Position numbers and translations under genes: made by a program
The notes under the pieces: model-generated
What the model was told of the DNA's origin: nothing
What the model saw: only the letters and a program-made list of their open reading frames with translations
Database searches by the model: none
Shown: positions 35,743 through 43,683 of the stretch, in pieces
Position numbering within the stretch: position 1 is the first letter of the stretch
Layout: each line of letters starts with the position of its first letter
Source: UBA2882 sp051877575
Lineage (GTDB): Bacteria > Bacillota > Clostridia > Lachnospirales > Lachnospiraceae
Direction: 5' to 3'
DNA: 64,000 nucleotides
Assembly (NCBI GenBank): GCA_051877575.1
Contig: JBJEJA010000046.1
Span: 19,353-83,352, forward strand

Positions 35743-36486
35743 ATGAGAAAAGACGATGTGATTGAAATAGATTTGAGAGAACTGTTTTTTGTTCTTCTCG
35801 GAAAACTGCATATTCTGATACTTGCCCTGGTATTGGGAGCCGTTGTCATGTTTTTTATCAGTGAGGCGGTTCTTCCTGCCGAGTTTGAATCGACCACATC
35901 CATTTATGTGCTGAACAAACAGGACAGCAATGTGGTGACTTATTCGGATCTGCAGACCGGTACCCAGCTGACCAAGGATTATGCCGAACTTGTAAAAAGC
36001 CGTTCGGTCATGGAGAAGGTTATCTCTCAGCTTCAGTTGAATGGGTTGTATGAAGATATGGAAAAGATAGACAGTGACGGATTGGCCAAAATGGTAACAG
36101 TCAATAATGCCACGGATACCCGTATTATCTCTATTACGGTCAGAGATACCAATCCGGCAAGGGCACAGGATATTGCCAATGCCATCAGAGAGACAGCTGC
36201 AGTACATATTACGTCTGTTATGGACATTGAAGCTGTCAATGTGGTTGATTATGCGGAAATGCCTATGGAGCCGGTCAGCCCCAACGTTCTTAAAAATGTG
36301 GTGATCGGTGCATTGATCAGTTTCCTGCTTGCAGCGGCTGTCATTATCATCATATATCTGTTGGATGACACCATCAAAAGTCCGGACGATATCGAAAGAT
36401 ATCTTGGTATCAGCCTGTTGGGAACTATTCCGCTGGATGAGAGCCTGAGCAAGAAAAAAAGACAGAACGGAAGCGGGAGGAAATAA
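35743..36486 (+). CDS. cpsC: Chain-length determinant / BY-kinase activator CpsC (Wzz-like)
   Basis: About 247 residues. Wzz topology: first membrane helix at about residues 19-39, an extracytoplasmic domain, second helix at about 187-212, then a short cytosolic tail that activates the kinase. The second helix is preceded by the Pro-rich PMEPVSPN typical of the family. ATG 35743 is preferred to 35722 because AAGGAG lies between them. Confidence 0.92.
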   Translation: MRKDDVIEIDLRELFFVLLGKLHILILALVLGAVVMFFISEAVLPAEFESTTSIYVLNKQDSNVVTYSDLQTGTQLTKDYAELVKSRSVMEKVISQLQLNGLYEDMEKIDSDGLAKMVTVNNATDTRIISITVRDTNPARAQDIANAIRETAAVHITSVMDIEAVNVVDYAEMPMEPVSPNVLKNVVIGALISFLLAAAVIIIIYLLDDTIKSPDDIERYLGISLLGTIPLDESLSKKKRQNGSGRK

Positions 36487-36492
36487 GTAGCC

Positions 36493-37206
36493 ATGCATGT
36501 CAATATCGAGAAGATCAAAAAGATGGATTATTACGGGCAGGAGGCCTATAAGACGCTTCGTACCAATGTGCAGTTTTTGGGAAAAGATGTGAAGGTTATC
36601 GGTTTCACAAGCTGTATGCCCAATGAAGGAAAATCGAGTGTTACTTTTAATTTGGCATCCTCTATGGCGGAGGCCGGAAAAAAAGTTCTTTTTATAGATG
36701 CGGATTTGAGAAAGAGTGTGCTGATCGGAAGATATAAGATCAGCAAAGGAGCCAAAGGATTATCTCACTATCTTTCGGGTATCGCGCCTATTGATGAAGT
36801 GCTTGCCAATACGAATGTGGAGAATCTGGATCTGATCGTATCCGGTCCGGTCCCGCCAAACCCCTCAGAACTGCTGGGCTCTGATCGCTTTAAAGATTTT
36901 GTCGCTGTGGCAAGAAAAATCTATGATTATGTATTTATCGATACACCGCCGCTTGGGAGTGTCATCGACAGTGCGGTTGTAGCCCGTTCTTGTGATGGCA
37001 TTATCATGGTAATCGAAGCCAATGCCAACAGTTATAAATTTGTTCAGAAGGTACAGGAACAGATTGAGATGACAGGCTGCAAGCTGCTTGGTGCCGTACT
37101 GAATAAAGTGAATATTTCCGAAAAGAAAGGTTATTACGGCAAATACTATGGCAAGTATTACGGCAAATACTATGGCCATTATGAGCAGGATGGAGACAGG
37201 TTGTAA
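36493..37206 (+). CDS. cpsD: Capsular BY-type tyrosine kinase CpsD/Wze with Tyr-rich repeat tail
   Basis: 237 residues. Walker A around Lys47 (SCMPNEGKSS), Walker A' FIDADLRKS and Walker B FIDTPPLGS identify a bacterial tyrosine kinase. The C-terminus is a phosphorylatable tyrosine cluster built from four near-identical YYGK units (12-bp repeats at about 37134-37175), ending in HYEQDGDRL. It cycles between phosphorylated and free states with CpsB and CpsC. Confidence 0.94.
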   Translation: MHVNIEKIKKMDYYGQEAYKTLRTNVQFLGKDVKVIGFTSCMPNEGKSSVTFNLASSMAEAGKKVLFIDADLRKSVLIGRYKISKGAKGLSHYLSGIAPIDEVLANTNVENLDLIVSGPVPPNPSELLGSDRFKDFVAVARKIYDYVFIDTPPLGSVIDSAVVARSCDGIIMVIEANANSYKFVQKVQEQIEMTGCKLLGAVLNKVNISEKKGYYGKYYGKYYGKYYGHYEQDGDRL

Positions 37207-37222
37207 AGGAGCATAGGTACAA

Positions 37223-37948
37223 ATGAAGGAAAAGTATGTAGTAGTGCTGATGAGCGTAGCTATCGGTGTTTTGTTAATACTGTCGGTGGTCTTTGAAGTG
37301 TCAACAGACAGAGAAAAGCCGACCATCACAATTCCGGATACGGAAATTACCTATGAACAGGGAAGTGATGTCACTGCATTATTGGAGGATGTAAAGGCGT
37401 GGGACAATGTAGATAAGGATCTGACAGACGCAGTCAGAATAGACAGCATCATACCTGATAAAGAAGAAAAAACAGCTGTTGTAACCTATGCAGTCTATGA
37501 CAGCAGTAACAATGTGGCAAAGCAGAGACGGACAGTAGGATATATTTCCGCAGAGGGTCAGGATGAGGCTGATGAAAGCGGAGATGTCGATGCGGATAGA
37601 GATCGGGAGGCTGATCTGCCGGAAGATGAAGATACGACAGAAGAAAACGATGATGATGCGGATGAGACAGCGGAAGGGGAAAATACACCTGAGGTAACAG
37701 GTTCGAGTCCCGTAATCACTCTGACGGAGCATGAATTCCGTATCGAACGGGGCGGAGATTTTACACCTATGAACAGGGTGGCAAGTGCTGTAGATGATAA
37801 AGATGATCAGGCAGCGCTTTTCCGCAGGTTCAGTGTGGAGGGAGATTATGATGTGAATACGCCGGGCACTTATGAACTCAAATACTTTTGTCTGGATTCC
37901 GACGGTAATTCTTCCAATGTGGAAACCTTGAAATTGATTGTGGAGTAA
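37223..37948 (+). CDS. Membrane-anchored protein with two Ig-like domains and an acidic linker
   Basis: 241 residues. A membrane anchor at about 5-25, then an Ig-like/DUF5011-type domain (about 30-110), an extremely acidic Asp/Glu linker (about 113-158), and a second Ig-like domain (about 165-240, ends NTPGTYELKYFCLDSDGNSSN). Such beta-sandwich modules act as spacers or glycan contacts on the outside of the cell. It lies in the capsule operon between the kinase and the sortase. Function unknown. Confidence 0.7.
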   Translation: MKEKYVVVLMSVAIGVLLILSVVFEVSTDREKPTITIPDTEITYEQGSDVTALLEDVKAWDNVDKDLTDAVRIDSIIPDKEEKTAVVTYAVYDSSNNVAKQRRTVGYISAEGQDEADESGDVDADRDREADLPEDEDTTEENDDDADETAEGENTPEVTGSSPVITLTEHEFRIERGGDFTPMNRVASAVDDKDDQAALFRRFSVEGDYDVNTPGTYELKYFCLDSDGNSSNVETLKLIVE

Positions 37949-37953
37949 GAGCG

Positions 37954-38850
37954 ATGAATGAAAATGAGAAAAAAAATCAAAAGAGAAACAGGATACTGGC
38001 AGCTGTTTTTGCCGTCCTATTTGTCATATGTATTATCTGGCTGATTGTCTATAAGGTCAGACTAAGTAAAGAAGCTGACAGGATTGACGAACTGAAAGAA
38101 AGCTATGTGGAAGAAACGGATCAGGAAGTCCCTGAAGAGACGGGACTCATGGAAGCGGCAGAAGAAGAGCAGGATCCGGAGGAGGAAGAAATCGAGGAAG
38201 GTGCACTGCCGGGATTGGATGGTTATGATGTACCGGAGAAGAAAATCGATTTTGAGTCTCTCAGACAGGAAAATGAAGATATCTATGCATGGATTACCAT
38301 ACCGGGGACAGTTATTGACTATCCCGTTGTGCAGAAAGAAGATGAAGCAGATTATTATCTCAACCACAATCTGGACGGCAGCAGCGGATACCCGGGATGT
38401 ATCTATACACAGTACTATAACGAGAAGGACTGGAGCGATCCAAATACGGTATTGTATGGACATAATATGAAGGATGGCAGTATGTTTGCAGCCCTGCATC
38501 GTTATAAGGATCCGGAATTTTTTGCACAAAATCCTTATGTTTATATTTATACACAGGACCATATTCGGGTTTATGAAATTTTTGCCGCCTATGAATTCAG
38601 CGATGCCCATCTGCTGCTCACTTATGATCTGGACAGTGAAGAAAACTATCAGAGTTACCTGGACAGCATATTTGAAAATACGGGAATTGGAAGTAACTTC
38701 AATGAAAATATGCAACTTGACGCAGAAAGCAGAATCATTTCCATGGAGACCTGTATCGGTCAGAAGCCGACCAAACGCTATGTGGTACAGGCGGTTCTGG
38801 TGGCGGAGGGAAAACCTTTTGCAGCAGATGACGGAGCGTCAGAATACTGA
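37954..38850 (+). CDS. srtB: Class B sortase
   Basis: 298 residues. A membrane anchor at about 14-32, a Glu-rich stalk, then the sortase barrel. Catalytic triad by pattern: His170 in LYGHNMKDG, Cys267 in SMETC (canonical TLxTC), Arg275 in TKRYVV. The segment VIDYPVVQ and the long helix after the His fit class B. Neighbouring candidate substrate at 40143 ends in APKTG. Presence inside a capsule operon is notable. Confidence 0.9.
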   Translation: MNENEKKNQKRNRILAAVFAVLFVICIIWLIVYKVRLSKEADRIDELKESYVEETDQEVPEETGLMEAAEEEQDPEEEEIEEGALPGLDGYDVPEKKIDFESLRQENEDIYAWITIPGTVIDYPVVQKEDEADYYLNHNLDGSSGYPGCIYTQYYNEKDWSDPNTVLYGHNMKDGSMFAALHRYKDPEFFAQNPYVYIYTQDHIRVYEIFAAYEFSDAHLLLTYDLDSEENYQSYLDSIFENTGIGSNFNENMQLDAESRIISMETCIGQKPTKRYVVQAVLVAEGKPFAADDGASEY

Positions 38851-38888
38851 TCTTACATGACAGCAGGCTGCCGTGATGAGGTAATGAA

Positions 38889-40070
38889 ATGGAAAAAAGC
38901 CCAAATATTCAAAACGACAATACTCAATATGAAAAAATTGAAGCAACATTGGGACATGCCGCAGATGAAGAAAGAAAAAAACGCAGGAGACGGAGAATAC
39001 TCCATGTTACGGCTTCATGGATCTTTCTGATCTTTCTCATACTGCTTTTGCTGTTTGGCGTGGTCGCCGTCGTAAGAGCAATGGGAGAAAAAAGTCTGAG
39101 AGATAAGGCAGAAGGCAGGACGCCCACGATTACAGGCGATACCATTGAAAGTATTTCCCAGATTGGGCAGGGAGAGGAAACGGCCGGGATGCAGTGGGAA
39201 GAAGACTGGATCCGTTATCAGGGAGATATTTATGAATATAACGATGATATTCTGACTTTTCTCGTCATGGGAATTGATCAGGATAATGAGACAACGGACA
39301 ATAAGGATCTGGTCAGTGGAGGACAGGCGGATGCATTGTTTCTGACCGTTGTAAATCCGGATGATAAGACGATCCGAATCATAGCCGTGAACCGCGATAC
39401 TATGACAGATGTAGTCATGAAAGGGATAGGGGTCAACGGCGAAGATTTGACAGCCAAAGCGCAGATTGCCGTCCAGCATGGATTTGGAGACGGAAGAGAA
39501 GAAAGCTGTGAGCTGACCAGGCAGGCAGTATCCGCATTGTTTTATGATCTGCCCATCCATGGCTATGCAGCTGTCAATATGGCAGCAATACCGGAGATTA
39601 ACGATGCGGTCGGAGGTGTGACAGTCACGATTCCGCAGGATATGAGCGAACTAAATCCGGCGTGGACAGAAGGTACAGAAATCACGCTGAAAGGAATGGA
39701 CTCATTCCGCTATCTCAGATGGCGTGATACGACCCAGTTTGAAAGTGCAAGGAAACGCTTGGAGAGACAGAAAAGATACCTGAGTGCTTTGGTACGGACT
39801 GCCATTGCCGAGACAAAAAAGGATATGACACTTCCCGTAACTCTATATGGGAATTTGAAAAAATATATGGTAACGGATATTACCGCCGATGAGGTCACTT
39901 ATCTGGCAGGAGAACTGATTGATTACCAATTTGAAGGGGACAACATCTACACCTTGGAAGGAACAACCATAATGGGAGCGAAGTATGAGGAGTTTTATCC
40001 GGATGAAGAGGCATTACAGGATCTGATAATCCGGATCTTTTACCGCAAGGTGGATGTACAGGATCCCTGA
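38889..40070 (+). CDS. LytR-CpsA-Psr (LCP) family glycopolymer ligase
   Basis: 393 residues. A basic stretch RKKRRRR precedes a membrane helix (about 43-62). The extracytoplasmic LCP domain includes FLVMGIDQD, ADALFLTVVNPDDKTIRIIAVNRDTM and the RYLRWRDT...ARKRLERQKRYL arginine cluster that binds the polyprenyl pyrophosphate. LCP enzymes attach capsule or teichoic polymers to peptidoglycan, which fits its operon. Confidence 0.92.
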   Translation: MEKSPNIQNDNTQYEKIEATLGHAADEERKKRRRRRILHVTASWIFLIFLILLLLFGVVAVVRAMGEKSLRDKAEGRTPTITGDTIESISQIGQGEETAGMQWEEDWIRYQGDIYEYNDDILTFLVMGIDQDNETTDNKDLVSGGQADALFLTVVNPDDKTIRIIAVNRDTMTDVVMKGIGVNGEDLTAKAQIAVQHGFGDGREESCELTRQAVSALFYDLPIHGYAAVNMAAIPEINDAVGGVTVTIPQDMSELNPAWTEGTEITLKGMDSFRYLRWRDTTQFESARKRLERQKRYLSALVRTAIAETKKDMTLPVTLYGNLKKYMVTDITADEVTYLAGELIDYQFEGDNIYTLEGTTIMGAKYEEFYPDEEALQDLIIRIFYRKVDVQDP

Positions 40071-40076
40071 TCCGGT

Positions 40077-40100
40077 ATTAACCGGGAACATCCGGTTAAT
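40077..40100 (+). other. Stem-loop between the LCP gene and the surface-protein gene
   Basis: ATTAACCGG and CCGGTTAAT form a perfect 9-bp stem over a 6-nt loop. No T run follows, so it is more likely an mRNA-processing or stability element, or a partial terminator, than a simple terminator. Confidence 0.5.
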
Positions 40101-40142
40101 ATAGATGCCACATGTACAAATAAAGGAAGGAGGAGTCGAAAA

Positions 40143-40784
40143 GTGAAAAAGAAAATTTTTGCACTTGCGTGCACATTAATCCTTGTATTCGGAATGAGTG
40201 TAACAGTTTTTGCTGCTAACAGTCCGAGTGCAGGAGATGTTTCATCACAGTATACTCAGGAAACTCTGGACAGCTATGCAAAGGCTGCCAGCGTTACTTC
40301 TGAAGTAGGTGCAACAGTTGGTTCTACTACTCCTGCTATTGCAGCTTCTGCTGTAAGTCAGGCTAAAAGTACGGTAAGTGCCAGTGCATCTGTTGTGTCC
40401 GTTGTTGATCTGATTGTTCCAGCCGGAACAGGAGAAGCTACTTTTACTTTGACTGGTGTTTCAGTTAAGGCAGGACAGAAAGTAACTATTCTCCATTATA
40501 TTGAATCAACAGGCACATGGGAGACAATCTCAGATGTAACAGTTGCTGATGGTTCTGTAACATTTACAATGGGAAAGAATGGTTATTCACCTGTTGCCAT
40601 CGTTGTTGAAGCTGAAACAGCAGCTGCAGCACCTGCAGCACCCGCTGCTTCCGCAACACCTGCCGTTACAAACACTGCTGCTACAGCACCTAAGACAGGC
40701 GACATGAGTATGATGGTTTCTGTTATGGCAGTTATCTGCCTTGCAGGCGTAGTCATCTTTGGAAAAAAAGCAAAATTAAACTAA
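40143..40784 (+). CDS. Secreted surface protein with APKTG-type sorting signal
   Basis: 213 residues from GTG 40143 behind AGGAGG. A signal peptide (KKKIFALACTLILVFGMSVTVFA) leads to a Ser/Thr/Ala-rich mature region with one beta-rich domain (about 85-155). An Ala/Pro linker, APKTGD, a hydrophobic stretch and a basic KKAKLN end complete a cell-wall sorting signal of LPxTG type. It is the likely substrate of the adjacent sortase. The high-expression codon pattern suggests an abundant protein. Confidence 0.8.
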   Translation: MKKKIFALACTLILVFGMSVTVFAANSPSAGDVSSQYTQETLDSYAKAASVTSEVGATVGSTTPAIAASAVSQAKSTVSASASVVSVVDLIVPAGTGEATFTLTGVSVKAGQKVTILHYIESTGTWETISDVTVADGSVTFTMGKNGYSPVAIVVEAETAAAAPAAPAASATPAVTNTAATAPKTGDMSMMVSVMAVICLAGVVIFGKKAKLN

Positions 40785-40804
40785 TCTAGGTCGCAGAAAT
40801 GCGG

Positions 40805-40826
40805 CATTAATCATGCATGATTAATG
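40805..40826. repeat. Perfect 22-bp palindrome
   Basis: CATTAATCATG is followed immediately by its own inverted complement, with no loop. It lies 20 bp past the surface-protein stop. A palindrome without a spacer suits a dimeric DNA-binding protein better than an RNA hairpin. Confidence 0.7.
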
Positions 40827-40877
40827 AAAATAGATTTCCTAAATTGGCATGTGGCAAAACAGCTGAGTATTCGGCTG

Positions 40878-41034
40878 CCGGCGGTCTTTTATGGGCCGCC
40901 GGAAATAAGAGAAAAAAGTCAACAAAACAAGAAACAGGAATTATTCGGAACAGTATATGCTGTCTGAACATGTTTGTGTGGTCATAGAAATCAGCTTGAG
41001 TCGGGAGCGGAAGGCTTGCGGCAGTGGCGAAGCC
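40878..41034 (+). promoter_or_regulatory. Structured leader ahead of the LoaP-like gene
   Basis: The 278-bp gap before the antiterminator holds two GC hairpins. One has CCGGCGG and CCGCCGG arms (40878-40902). The other is GGCTT/AAGCC (41013-41034). An imperfect CAGTATATGCTG lies between them. No T run follows either hairpin. LoaP proteins recognise leader RNA hairpins, so these are candidates, but nothing here proves it. No clear promoter was identified. Confidence 0.4.
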
Positions 41035-41062
41035 ATGCCAAAAAGCAGAAGGAGTGAGAAGA

Positions 41063-41845
41063 ATGTGGTATGTGATTCAGACAATCTCGGGAGAAGAAGC
41101 AAAGATTTGCGCGTGGATTAATCTAATGGTGGAACGGGAACTTTATACAAGATGCTTTGTCCCACTGTATGAAGACGTCTATAGGAAAGGCGGAATCGGA
41201 CATGTCGACGTAAAGAGAATGTTTGCAGGGTATCTGTTTATCGAGACAGATCAGCCACAGAAAATATATGATTCACTCAAATCAATATCCGGACTCAGTG
41301 CAATGTTGGCAGACACTGCGGAGGGAAAACAAAAGAATTTCCTTCCAATCCGTGAGGAAGAAGAGCAGTTCCTTCAGTCTGTACTAAAAGACGGGCTCAT
41401 GAGTGTCAGTTATATCAAACGAAGCCCTAACGGCAAGATTGAAGAGCTGATCGGTCCGCTGGAACGATATCGGGATTATATTATTAAGGTTGATGTACCC
41501 CATCGTAGAGCTATTGTCAGACTGCCTTTTTTCAGCCGTGACAAACAGATGAAATTCGGACTGTGGACAGATGCTGATCCAAAACTGGCATGGATTGAAG
41601 AGGAAAAGGCGAGGCGGAGACTGTCGGCGAAGCAAAAGCACGATCGTGACACACACACTATAATATCTCTTATGCCTGATATACAGGAGGGAGATTACGT
41701 GATCAATACAACGGGTATCTATGGGGATCTGCCGCTTAGAGTTACAGAGGTTATTGACAGAAAAAGAAGCGTCATGGTAGAAATGGAACTCTTTGGCAGA
41801 TTGACCGGGATTCTGATGAATGTTGATGATATTAAGAAAACATAA
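41063..41845 (+). CDS. loaP: LoaP-like NusG-paralogue antiterminator with an additional KOW-like domain
   Basis: 260 residues from ATG 41063 (AGAAGGAGTGAG upstream; frame opens at GTG 41024). The NGN domain covers about 1-95 (MWYVIQTISGEEAKICAWI ... FAGYLFIET). A first KOW-like segment follows at about 125-160 (IEELIGPLERYRDYIIKVD). A second segment near the end is also KOW-like (EGDYVINTTGIYGDL ... EMELFGRLTGI). Typical LoaP and NusG have one KOW and about 170-180 residues. It precedes the sugar transferase and probably lets RNA polymerase read through the long glycan operon. Confidence 0.82.
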   Translation: MWYVIQTISGEEAKICAWINLMVERELYTRCFVPLYEDVYRKGGIGHVDVKRMFAGYLFIETDQPQKIYDSLKSISGLSAMLADTAEGKQKNFLPIREEEEQFLQSVLKDGLMSVSYIKRSPNGKIEELIGPLERYRDYIIKVDVPHRRAIVRLPFFSRDKQMKFGLWTDADPKLAWIEEEKARRRLSAKQKHDRDTHTIISLMPDIQEGDYVINTTGIYGDLPLRVTEVIDRKRSVMVEMELFGRLTGILMNVDDIKKT

Positions 41846-41855
41846 GGAAGTATTT

Positions 41856-43286
41856 GTGTTCATCATGGGACATGACTTATCACTTAGAATTGTAAAAATA
41901 TTAAATGCGCTGCTTATGGCAATTCCCTTTGGGATTGTCTGGCTTTTGTACTATTCCCAAAGGACAGCATCCCCTTTTTATGCCAAGGGCAACTGGCTGA
42001 TGATAGCACTGTTTCTGATATTATATATCAGTTATGGAAGGATTTATGAAGCATTTCAGGTTTCCCTGCATACCATTTCCGAAATGGTATATAGTCAAGG
42101 GCTGGCAGCAATGATGTTAAATCTAATTTTGTATGTGGTTATGTGGCTTTTGACGAAGCATCTTCCCAATATCCTGCCATTGATTTTAAGCTATGGGGCG
42201 GAAATTATCCTGTCGGTAATCTGGTGCTATCTGGCCAACAGATGGTATTATGCCACGTTTCCACCCAAACGAACGGCAATCATCTATGATCTGCGCCGGG
42301 GAATGAGTGATTTGATCAATGAATATGGACTGACCAAAAAGTTTGATATTGTGGCAACAGCCAGTGTGGACGAATGCCTGGAAGGTCAGTTGAAGGTACT
42401 GGAAGGCATTGAAAATGTCTTTTTGTGCGGTATCCACAGCAAAGAAAGAAATGTCATCCTGAAACATTGTATCGCAAACGATATCAGGGTCTATCTGCTG
42501 CCGCGTATCGGTGATGTGCTTATGAGCGGAGCGGATAAGATACATATGTTTCATCTGCCGATGCTCAGAGTAAGCAGATACAATCCTAATCCGGAATACC
42601 TCATTGCAAAGAGAATATTTGATATCGTGGTATCGGCATGCGCACTGATCCTGACATCTCCAATCTTTCTGATCACTGCGATTGCAATCAAAATATCGGA
42701 TCCCGGTCCTGTGTTTTATAAACAATGCCGTCTGACCAAAGACGGCAAAGAATTTGACATCCTCAAATTCCGCAGCATGCGTGTGGATGCGGAAAAAGAT
42801 GGTATCGCAAGGCTGTCAAGCGGTAAAAATGATGATCGTATCACACCCATCGGAAGACTTATCCGAAGAGTTAGGATCGACGAATTACCACAGCTTGTCA
42901 ATATCCTGCGCGGTGATATGTCTATAGTAGGGCCACGACCGGAGCGTCCCGAGATTGCTGCACAATATGAAGAGGAAATGCCGGAATTCCGTCTGCGCCT
43001 GCAGGCCAAGGCAGGCCTCACAGGTTATGCACAGGTCTATGGCAAATACAATACAACATCCTATGATAAGCTGCAGATGGATTTGATGTATCTGGCAAAG
43101 CCCAGTTTTGTCGAGGATCTGAAGATCTGCTTTGCTACGGTAAAGATCCTGTTTATGCCTGAGAGCACGGATGGTGTTGAGGCGGGGGAGACTGTGGCTG
43201 GTGGAAAGCCGTCTTTTGCCACAATTAACGGGAAAGAGGTTGGAGATCAGTCAGAGGGACTTGCACGCCGGAAATTGAGGGCGTGA
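41856..43286 (+). CDS. Undecaprenyl-phosphate sugar phosphotransferase (capsule priming enzyme)
   Basis: About 476 residues. An N-terminal region of four to five membrane helices, a CoA-binding-like middle domain, a fifth helix and the catalytic bacterial sugar transferase domain (DPGPVFYKQCRLTKDGKEF, LKFRSMRVDAEKDG, RVRIDELPQLVNILRGDMSIVGPRPERPE, KAGLTGYAQVYGKYNT). It puts the first sugar phosphate on undecaprenyl phosphate. The start may be GTG 41856 (AAGGAAG 5 nt upstream) or ATG 41865. The frame runs back into loaP. Confidence 0.93.
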   Translation: MFIMGHDLSLRIVKILNALLMAIPFGIVWLLYYSQRTASPFYAKGNWLMIALFLILYISYGRIYEAFQVSLHTISEMVYSQGLAAMMLNLILYVVMWLLTKHLPNILPLILSYGAEIILSVIWCYLANRWYYATFPPKRTAIIYDLRRGMSDLINEYGLTKKFDIVATASVDECLEGQLKVLEGIENVFLCGIHSKERNVILKHCIANDIRVYLLPRIGDVLMSGADKIHMFHLPMLRVSRYNPNPEYLIAKRIFDIVVSACALILTSPIFLITAIAIKISDPGPVFYKQCRLTKDGKEFDILKFRSMRVDAEKDGIARLSSGKNDDRITPIGRLIRRVRIDELPQLVNILRGDMSIVGPRPERPEIAAQYEEEMPEFRLRLQAKAGLTGYAQVYGKYNTTSYDKLQMDLMYLAKPSFVEDLKICFATVKILFMPESTDGVEAGETVAGGKPSFATINGKEVGDQSEGLARRKLRA

Positions 43287-43326
43287 TGTGAATGAAAAAG
43301 TGGATGACAGTTAAGTAGAGAGAAAC

Positions 43327-43386
43327 CTGTTTATGCCCGAGAGTACGGAGGGTGTAAGCGAGGATCAGATCACCGCAATGAGGTGA
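43327..43386 (+). pseudogene. 3' remnant of a second sugar transferase gene
   Basis: In one frame, 20 codons ending in TGA read LFMPESTEGVSEDQITAMR. The first part matches the C-terminal LFMPESTDGVE of the intact sugar transferase that ends 40 bp upstream, but with a different, family-typical ending. It is the scar of a replaced or duplicated priming gene. Confidence 0.7.
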
Positions 43387-43683
43387 AAAATGCTTGATAT
43401 TGCGAGGTTTTTGGAAAGTTCGGATAGGTAGAAATGGGCTGTACGGTCAGGAATATATGTACATCTCTTGATGGCGTTTGGATGAGGGTATCATCTGGGG
43501 ACGATCATCTGGGGATAGTTGACTTTGGTCACGAAGACGCTCTCAGGCAGAAATCCAGAGGCCTTGGCAGCGGATGAGCAGAGCATCGTAACGAAAAAGT
43601 TAAGTAAAAGAAATACCGGATTTTGATGGCTCAGACTCCTTGTGACATGAGTCTAGGTTGTTTTGATGGGAGAGAAATTGTTG
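43387..43683 (+). other. Non-coding gap in the capsule locus with short direct repeats
   Basis: About 300 bp without a plausible gene. ATCATCTGGGGA occurs twice, at 43490-43501 and 43504-43515. AGACTC (43633-43638) and GAGTCT (43649-43654) can form a hairpin just before the next gene. It may be debris from recombination or a leader RNA. No promoter was recognised. Confidence 0.45.

Noticed and set aside
36039..36230. Frames antisense to cpsC and to other capsule genes
   Set aside because: They follow the codon pattern of the real gene on the other strand and lack start sites.
40077..40100. Stem-loop after the LCP gene as a full terminator
   Set aside because: No T run follows on either strand, so it is kept only as a stem-loop of unknown role.
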